Source: Flavobacterium luteolum
Lineage (GTDB): Bacteria; Bacteroidota; Bacteroidia; Flavobacteriales; Flavobacteriaceae
DNA: 64,000 nt
Direction: 5' to 3'
Assembly (NCBI RefSeq): GCF_027111275.1
Contig: NZ_CP114286.1
Location: forward strand, 3,203,501 to 3,267,500
Notes under the pieces: model-generated
The model's database searches: none
What the model saw: only the letters and a program-made list of their open reading frames with translations
Told to the model about the DNA's origin: nothing
Shown: positions 57,517 to 64,000 of the stretch, piece after piece
Layout: each line of letters begins with the position of its first letter
Numbering within the stretch: the stretch's first letter is position 1
Made by a program: the position numbers and the translations under genes

Positions 57517-57520
57517 AACG

Positions 57521-58405
57521 TTATTTTTTAAGTTGATTTTGAGATAAAATATTAAAGTAAACATCACTCAAATCTGGAGAAGTCAATTCAAAACCAGAAT
57601 CAGGCTGTTGATTAGAGAAAACATGAATGTTAATTTTTCCTGAATTCAAATGAGAAGAAATAATATTAAAATGTTTCTGGTATTCTTTCAGTTCATTTTT
57701 ATGAATCGCTTTCGCCCAGATTTTTTCTTTCAAAGAATCGATGGCTTCATTTGGATTTCCTTCCAAAATCAATTTTCCATTAGAAATAATCGCCATTTTG
57801 GTGCACAGATCTCGAACATCTTCGACAATATGCGTTGATAGAACTACAATAATGCTTTCACCAATTTCACTTAATAGATTATTGAAACGGTTTCTTTCCT
57901 CGGGATCAAGTCCTGCAGTGGGTTCATCTACAATAATAATCTTCGGATTTCCCAATAAAGCCTGTGCAATTCCAAAGCGCTGACGCATTCCGCCAGAAAA
58001 CGAATGAACTGCTTTGTCTTTATGTTGCAGTAAATTAGTCTGCTGTAATAAATATAAAATCTGGTCTTGTCGTTCTTTTTTATTGACAATCCCCTTCAAA
58101 ATTGCTAGATGATCCAATAAACGATAAGCGGAAATCTTTTGATAAACGCCAAATTCCTGAGGCAGATATCCCAGATTTTGCCTGATAAACATTGGGTTTT
58201 CGAGAATATTGATTCCGTTAAACTCGATAATTCCCGAAGTAGGTTCCTGCAAAGCAGCAATAGTTCGCATTAAAGTCGATTTTCCTGCGCCATTCGGACC
58301 CAATAAACCAAACATACCGTTTGAAATTTCAAGCGATAAATGGTCAATCGCCTGCGTGCCGTTCTCATACGTTTTGCTGAGATTTTTGATTGATAAACTG
58401 TTCAT
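57521..58405 (-). CDS. ABC transporter ATP-binding protein
   Basis: A 294-residue ATPase with Walker A GPNGAGKST, Q-loop YLPQEFG, signature SFSGGMRQR, Walker B IIIVDEPTAGLD and the switch His in STHIVED. It is a one-domain ABC ATPase that must work with a separate permease; the next gene 5 bp downstream, the permease/peptidase fusion, is the obvious partner. A typical two-component exporter or surface-protease system of Bacteroidota. Confidence 0.95.
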   Translation of the reverse strand: MNSLSIKNLSKTYENGTQAIDHLSLEISNGMFGLLGPNGAGKSTLMRTIAALQEPTSGIIEFNGINILENPMFIRQNLGYLPQEFGVYQKISAYRLLDHLAILKGIVNKKERQDQILYLLQQTNLLQHKDKAVHSFSGGMRQRFGIAQALLGNPKIIIVDEPTAGLDPEERNRFNNLLSEIGESIIVVLSTHIVEDVRDLCTKMAIISNGKLILEGNPNEAIDSLKEKIWAKAIHKNELKEYQKHFNIISSHLNSGKINIHVFSNQQPDSGFELTSPDLSDVYFNILSQNQLKK

Positions 58406-58521
58406 TTTTTGATTGATTTAGATGATTGAATTAAACTATGATTTGAAAAATTTAGGCAATAGAACGCCTGTCGGCTTCAAAAACCGATTTATTAAGAGTG
58501 AAATAAAATTTAAAAAAAAAG

Positions 58522-58728
58522 CTATTCTGCCACGTATTCTAAAATATCGCCCGGCTGGCAATCCAATATTTTACAAATAGCTTCGAGAGTATCAAACCGA
58601 ATTCCTTTTGCTTTTCCAGTTTTTAGAATCGATAAATTGGCAGGTGTAATATCTAGTTTTTCTGCCAACTCTTTACTCTGCATCTTGCGTTTGGCAAGCA
58701 TTACATCAACATTTACAATTATTGGCAT
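58522..58728 (-). CDS. Small XRE-family HTH regulator
   Basis: A 68-residue helix-turn-helix protein: MLAKRKMQSKELAEKLDITP, ANLSILKTGKAKGIRFDTLE, CKILDCQPGDILEY. It matches the small YozG-like XRE group. It follows the DUF2975 gene by two bases and is almost certainly in its operon. Pairs of DUF2975 with this kind of HTH are frequent in Bacteroidota and Firmicutes, and it probably controls its partner. Confidence 0.92.
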   Translation of the reverse strand: MPIIVNVDVMLAKRKMQSKELAEKLDITPANLSILKTGKAKGIRFDTLEAICKILDCQPGDILEYVAE

Positions 58729-58730
58729 AG

Positions 58731-59246
58731 TTATATAAATAAGTCTTGTTCGTTCTGAAGGTTTAAACCTTGTTTAAAAATGGCCGCTAAAAAATAAGCA
58801 AAAGCGCCGAGCATTCCGTGCAATATGATAAAAAGAGCGACTTCATTATCTAAAGGAACAAAGAAGAACGCAAAAAATATCACGATGCTCGGAATTAATA
58901 GATTTGATATATAAAAACGTTTTAAGTGTACAACTCCATTTTGAGTGAATAATTTTGGCTGAAAGAAAACCTTAAAGACATTACTGCTCAGTAAAAAGAA
59001 AAGCCCATAAAGACTCAACGGAGCCAAAAAATCAAAAAGAATATATGGCAGATTATAGTCACCCAACATTATAGGATGAGTCGTAAACGGATAACAAACC
59101 TGAAAATATTTTCCGTTGTCTTTAAATGTTAGAAATAACCCAGTGACTAAAGTAAAAACCGAATAAGCAGCCAAGAAAAAATAAACAACAGCCAAGAATC
59201 TGGTGAAATAAAATAATATTCTAGAAACAATATGAGTAGTCTTCAT
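58731..59246 (-). CDS. DUF2975 family membrane protein
   Basis: A 171-residue protein with four hydrophobic segments: FYFTRFLAVVYFFLAAYSVF, ILFDFLAPLSLYGLFFLLSS, LLIPSIVIFFAFFFVPL and ALFIILHGMLGAFAYFLAAI. The order and lengths match DUF2975. No function is known. It is directly followed by the XRE gene. Confidence 0.85.
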   Translation of the reverse strand: MKTTHIVSRILFYFTRFLAVVYFFLAAYSVFTLVTGLFLTFKDNGKYFQVCYPFTTHPIMLGDYNLPYILFDFLAPLSLYGLFFLLSSNVFKVFFQPKLFTQNGVVHLKRFYISNLLIPSIVIFFAFFFVPLDNEVALFIILHGMLGAFAYFLAAIFKQGLNLQNEQDLFI

Positions 59247-59420
59247 ACAAAGATAAATTAAATTGATATTGCAAATGTATAATTAATTATCGTAAAACAA
59301 TAATTAATTATTGAAAAATAGACATACTGAATAACTTAGTAATATTATAATTCTATTAACATTAGAAAACAAATGGCATTCGCATAAATGAGTTAATTTT
59401 GTATTTTACCCTTAATTTAT

Positions 59421-60425
59421 ATGAAAAACCCAATTTCAGTCTCAATATTAGAGCTTGCGATTATCACCCAAGATAGTAACGCAACAGAAACATTCCAAAA
59501 AACAAAAGACATAGCGCAATTAGCCGATAAGTTAGGATACAAGAGAATTTGGCTAGCAGAACACCATAATATGGCACATGTTGCAAGTACAGCAACCGTG
59601 GTTTTAATTGGTTATGTAGCAAGTCAAACCGAAAATATCCGTGTAGGTTCTGGCGGAATTATGCTTCCAAATCATTCGCCTTTAGTAGTGGCAGAACAAT
59701 TCGGAACTTTAGAGACTCTTTATCCGAACCGAATCGATTTAGGTTTAGGAAGAGCGCCAGGAACAGATCAGCCAACTGCTGAAGCGATTCGAAAAGACTT
59801 TTTCGAACAAGCACAGCGATTTCCGCAAAATGTAAGCAAACTTCAAGAATACTTTTCATCTGAAAATGCTACAGGAAAAGTTCGTGCATTTCCAGCCGAA
59901 GGGCTAAATGTGCCAATCTGGATTTTAGGATCAAGTATGGACAGTGCTGCTTTAGCAGCGGCTTATGGATTGCCTTATGCTTTTGCTGGACACTTTGCGC
60001 CAAAATTAATGATCCAGGCATTTGAGTTTTATAGAGAAAATTTCCAACCATCGGAGTATTTAGACAAACCCAAAACAATGGCGTGTGTAAATATTATCGC
60101 AGCAGACACAAACGAAGAAGCAGAATTATTGTCTACAAGTTTGTATCAAATGTTCTTGAACCTAATTAGAAACGACCGCAAAGGTTTACAACCGCCAGTT
60201 CCATCATTAGATGACATCATGAACGAACAGGAACGTTTCCATGTCAATCAAATGACAGCAGGAACCTTTACAGGAAACAAAGAACAGCTAGTAGCGGATT
60301 TGAGAAAGTTTATTGACTACGCCCGAATTGACGAACTAATGGTGACAAGTCCAATCTTCGATCATCAGGCCAAGTTAAAAAGCATTCAAATTACCAAAGA
60401 GGTAATAGATGCTTTGAATGAATAA
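59421..60425 (+). CDS. LLM class flavin-dependent oxidoreductase
   Basis: A 334-residue luciferase-like monooxygenase: [52 protein letters not shown] and [12 protein letters not shown]. It fits the group close to the MsnO8-like family. Such enzymes use reduced flavin and oxygen on small substrates, not known here. It stands alone, with its own terminator. Confidence 0.93.
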   Translation: MKNPISVSILELAIITQDSNATETFQKTKDIAQLADKLGYKRIWLAEHHNMAHVASTATVVLIGYVASQTENIRVGSGGIMLPNHSPLVVAEQFGTLETLYPNRIDLGLGRAPGTDQPTAEAIRKDFFEQAQRFPQNVSKLQEYFSSENATGKVRAFPAEGLNVPIWILGSSMDSAALAAAYGLPYAFAGHFAPKLMIQAFEFYRENFQPSEYLDKPKTMACVNIIAADTNEEAELLSTSLYQMFLNLIRNDRKGLQPPVPSLDDIMNEQERFHVNQMTAGTFTGNKEQLVADLRKFIDYARIDELMVTSPIFDHQAKLKSIQITKEVIDALNE

Positions 60426-60488
60426 ATACATATTATATATAGTGTAGATTTTTTCTCTCTATTATATATAAGAGTAATTCTTATTTCG

Positions 60489-60528
60489 AACCCGACAGTT
60501 TTTTAAAATCTGTCGGGTTTATTTTTTA
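60489..60528 (+). terminator. Terminator after the LLM gene
   Basis: AACCCGACAG and CTGTCGGGTT form a 10-bp stem around an 11-base T/A loop, followed by TATTTTTTAT. Confidence 0.9.
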
Positions 60529-60614
60529 TAGATATATATAAGGCGAAAAATTCGATTGTTCTGCTAAGCACAGCTGTAGCGTTTTTGAATTGTAATGTAA
60601 CTTGTAGCTTAATA
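60529..60614. other. Gene-free stretch before the rRNA promoters
   Basis: No coding frame. It runs into a dispersed repeat copy at 60615-60701. From 60702 to 61027 I see no gene either; short frames in 60921-61256 are artefacts of the promoter region. Confidence 0.5.
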
Positions 60615-60701
60615 AGGAGCTATTTCCCGCTATGCGCTGCAATCTTCTGCTTTTTAAAGAAAAAAGCAAAAGGATTTCCGCTCCTATCGGGGCTAGGGCA
60701 T
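60615..60701. repeat. Dispersed repeat, copy 2
   Basis: Starts AGGAGCTATTTCCCGCTATG and ends CCTATCGGGGCTAGGGCAT. Its inner hairpin is TCTGCTTTTT/AAAAAGCAAAA-like. It is related to 44282-44364, 16 kb away. Confidence 0.75.
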
Positions 60702-61027
60702 CGGTTTTCAGAAGAAATGATGTTTGGTGAAGATGAAATCTAAGCAGAATAGAGCTCCAAAAGGGAAAACTTGGCGTTTTTGCGTCTTTTCGGGATCAGA
60801 AAATGCATTTTAAAGAAGCCTTAAATGGTGTCTTCTTTCCAAAAAAGAGTGGTAGAGCATAAAAACCCGATAAAATCTGCAGATGAAAACGTCCTGAAAT
60901 CATGAAAACCGCTGTGCAGTTCAGAAAAAGGCTACGGAAGGGCAAAAAACTTTGAGATGTAAACCATCCGTTATCAGAGTGTTAAGAAAAAAGGCAAAAA
61001 AAGATGGAAAAAAGACGCATAAAAGTA

Positions 61028-61057
61028 TTGGAAAAGCGGAAAAAGGTTCTACTTTTG
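61028..61057 (+). promoter_or_regulatory. rRNA promoter P1
   Basis: TTG (61028-61030), 19 bp, TACTTTTG (61050-61057), then CACCCGC. It fits TTG-N19-TAnnTTTG. Confidence 0.85.
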
Positions 61058-61149
61058 CACCCGCAACAGCGAAAGGCGCTCTTCGAAATACTGGCAGGAA
61101 AGAAGGATTTAAGGGAAAGAAATTTCCAGAAAAAAAGATCCGGAAAAGC

Positions 61150-61180
61150 TTGCGAGATCCGGAAATGCTTTTTACATTTG
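61150..61180 (+). promoter_or_regulatory. rRNA promoter P2
   Basis: TTG (61150-61152), 20 bp, TACATTTG (61173-61180), then CACCCCGC. 123 bp after P1. Confidence 0.85.
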
Positions 61181-61274
61181 CACCCCGCAAAACACGGAAA
61201 GCTCTTTGAAAGATTGGAAGAAGAATTGGGAAAATGAGGCGAAAAAAAAGCTTCAAAAATTTTTCAAGTTTTTC

Positions 61275-61305
61275 TTGCAGGAAACAAAAAGAAGTTTTAG
61301 TTTTG
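61275..61305 (+). promoter_or_regulatory. rRNA promoter P3
   Basis: TTG (61275-61277), 20 bp, TAGTTTTG (61298-61305), then CACCCGC. 125 bp after P2. Transcription starts about 160 bases before 16S. Confidence 0.85.
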
Positions 61306-61371
61306 CACCCGCTTTGAGAGATAAGCGAAAGACAGATAAATTACGTTCGTAGACATATTGAATTGACAGCC

Positions 61372-61393
61372 GTTCTGAAAGAGATTTCAGAAC
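61372..61393 (+). other. Leader hairpin before 16S
   Basis: GTTCTGAAA and TTTCAGAAC form a perfect 9-bp stem around GAGA. A likely rRNA processing or antitermination structure. Confidence 0.6.
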
Positions 61394-61470
61394 AGAAGAA
61401 TAAGAGCAGTAGAATCGTGAGATTCGAAAAGAACCGATAGGAATTGCATCGAATAATAATATTAAAATAT

Positions 61471-62986
<1,516 letters not shown>

Positions 62987-63110
62987 AGAGCCCAAAGCGT
63001 TAGCTGAAAAGCACGCTTGGGAAATAAGATGCCTGACTAAAGGTTTGGGATTGAAGATTGTATTGCTCTTGCTGTTAATTTAAAAAAATGATAAAACTTA
63101 AGTAAAACAG

Positions 63111-63184
63111 AGTCTCGTAGCTCAGCTGGTTAGAGTACTACACTGATAATGTAGGGGTCGGCAGTTCGAGTCTGCCCGGGACTA
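63111..63184 (+). tRNA. tRNA-Ile (GAT anticodon)
   Basis: Acceptor arms AGTCTCG and CGGGACT pair; the anticodon loop is CTGATAA (anticodon GAT) in a CTACA/TGTAG stem; the T-arm is GGCAG TTCGAGT CTGCC. The 3' CCA is not coded. It is in the 16S-23S spacer. Confidence 0.97.
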
Positions 63185-63273
63185 CTATTTGACTTAAAAA
63201 AGGAAATTTTAGAGGTTGAGGCCTTATGAGAAATAATTCATAACTCATAACTAATAACTCATCACTAAAAAAT

Positions 63274-63347
63274 GGGGGATTAGCTCAGCTGGCTAGAGCG
63301 CCTGCCTTGCACGCAGGAGGTCAACGGTTCGACTCCGTTATTCTCCA
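63274..63347 (+). tRNA. tRNA-Ala (TGC anticodon)
   Basis: Acceptor arms GGGGGAT and ATTCTCC pair (two G-T pairs); the loop CTTGCAC (anticodon TGC) is in a CCTGC/GCAGG stem; the T-arm is AACGG TTCGACT CCGTT. CCA is not coded. Second tRNA of the spacer. Confidence 0.97.
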
Positions 63348-63472
63348 CTGGTCCGAAAGGATAAAAGTTCATTGACATATTGAGATAAGAAAATAATAAG
63401 AAAGTAGAAAGCGTTTTTTACAATTCTATTGTAAAAAACAAAAAAAAACGGTCATAATTAATTTTATGATTG

Positions 63473-64000
<528 letters not shown>

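Noticed and set aside
60947..60954. A possible fourth rRNA promoter (AAACTTTG)
   Set aside because: It lacks the TA of the -7 element and no TTG is at 19-20 bp upstream.
60921..61256. Overlapping reading frames of 77-111 codons on both strands just before 16S
   Set aside because: They lie in the tandem rRNA promoter region, have Lys/Arg- or Phe-rich compositions caused by purine-rich DNA, and cover three promoter elements.
63218..63268. Short tandem-like repeats of AACTCATAACT between the two spacer tRNAs
   Set aside because: Only a few imperfect copies over about 50 bases; simple AT-rich spacer sequence is a sufficient explanation.

Overview
The window looks like a chromosomal segment of a Flavobacterium species (Bacteroidota). 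The DNA is AT-rich and most genes have an A-rich stretch rather than a Shine-Dalgarno site before the start. Several promoters match the Bacteroidota form TTG-N19/20-TAnnTTTG. The 16S 3' end, the RpoB/RpoC sequences and the protein families (DUF3467, KdpD without a kinase domain, ABC permease fused to an M1 peptidase) all fit this group.

Layout. 0-10.4 kb: ribosomal protein and RNA polymerase operon (rplA 3' end, rplJ, rplL, rpoB, rpoC, DUF3467 gene). 10.7-16.5 kb: a membrane protein with a Cys-rich N-terminus, RF3 (prfC), a decayed gene remnant, a SurA-like periplasmic isomerase and a MoxR ATPase. 16.9-22.1 kb: two unrelated-type aconitases side by side (AcnB then AcnA-type). 22.1-31.4 kb: envelope and housekeeping genes (Kelch protein, LysM-NlpC/P60 hydrolase, histidine kinase plus receiver, methyltransferase, SDR, amino-acid permease, DUF1810).

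31.5-38.8 kb is a DNA damage island: AlkB-like dioxygenase, DnaQ/GIY-YIG nuclease, a DnaE-type polymerase, DinB, and a divergent LexA-like repressor with a visible Ala-Gly cleavage site and Ser/Lys dyad. 38.9-52.5 kb holds a PAP2 phosphatase and the potassium uptake locus: a sigma54-type response regulator, a 93-aa protein, a 27-aa membrane ORF, kdpF, kdpA, kdpB, kdpC, then (after an IS481-like insertion) a porin, a sensor-only KdpD and a separate histidine kinase. The IS element has 25-bp imperfect ends and a 5-bp target duplication, and it sits inside one arm of a chromosomal palindrome that can be rebuilt exactly.

52.7-60.4 kb: polysaccharide deacetylase-like protein, an ABC ATPase with a permease/M1-peptidase fusion, an HTH/DUF2975 pair and a luciferase-like oxidoreductase. 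60.4-64 kb: an rRNA operon with three evenly spaced promoters, 16S, tRNA-Ile, tRNA-Ala and the start of 23S.

A striking feature is the density of large intergenic palindromes between 38.8 and 54 kb, including one palindrome nested within another. I see no CRISPR array, prophage or clear defence system. The most unusual biology is the rearranged Kdp signalling system with its sigma54 regulator and small ORFs.
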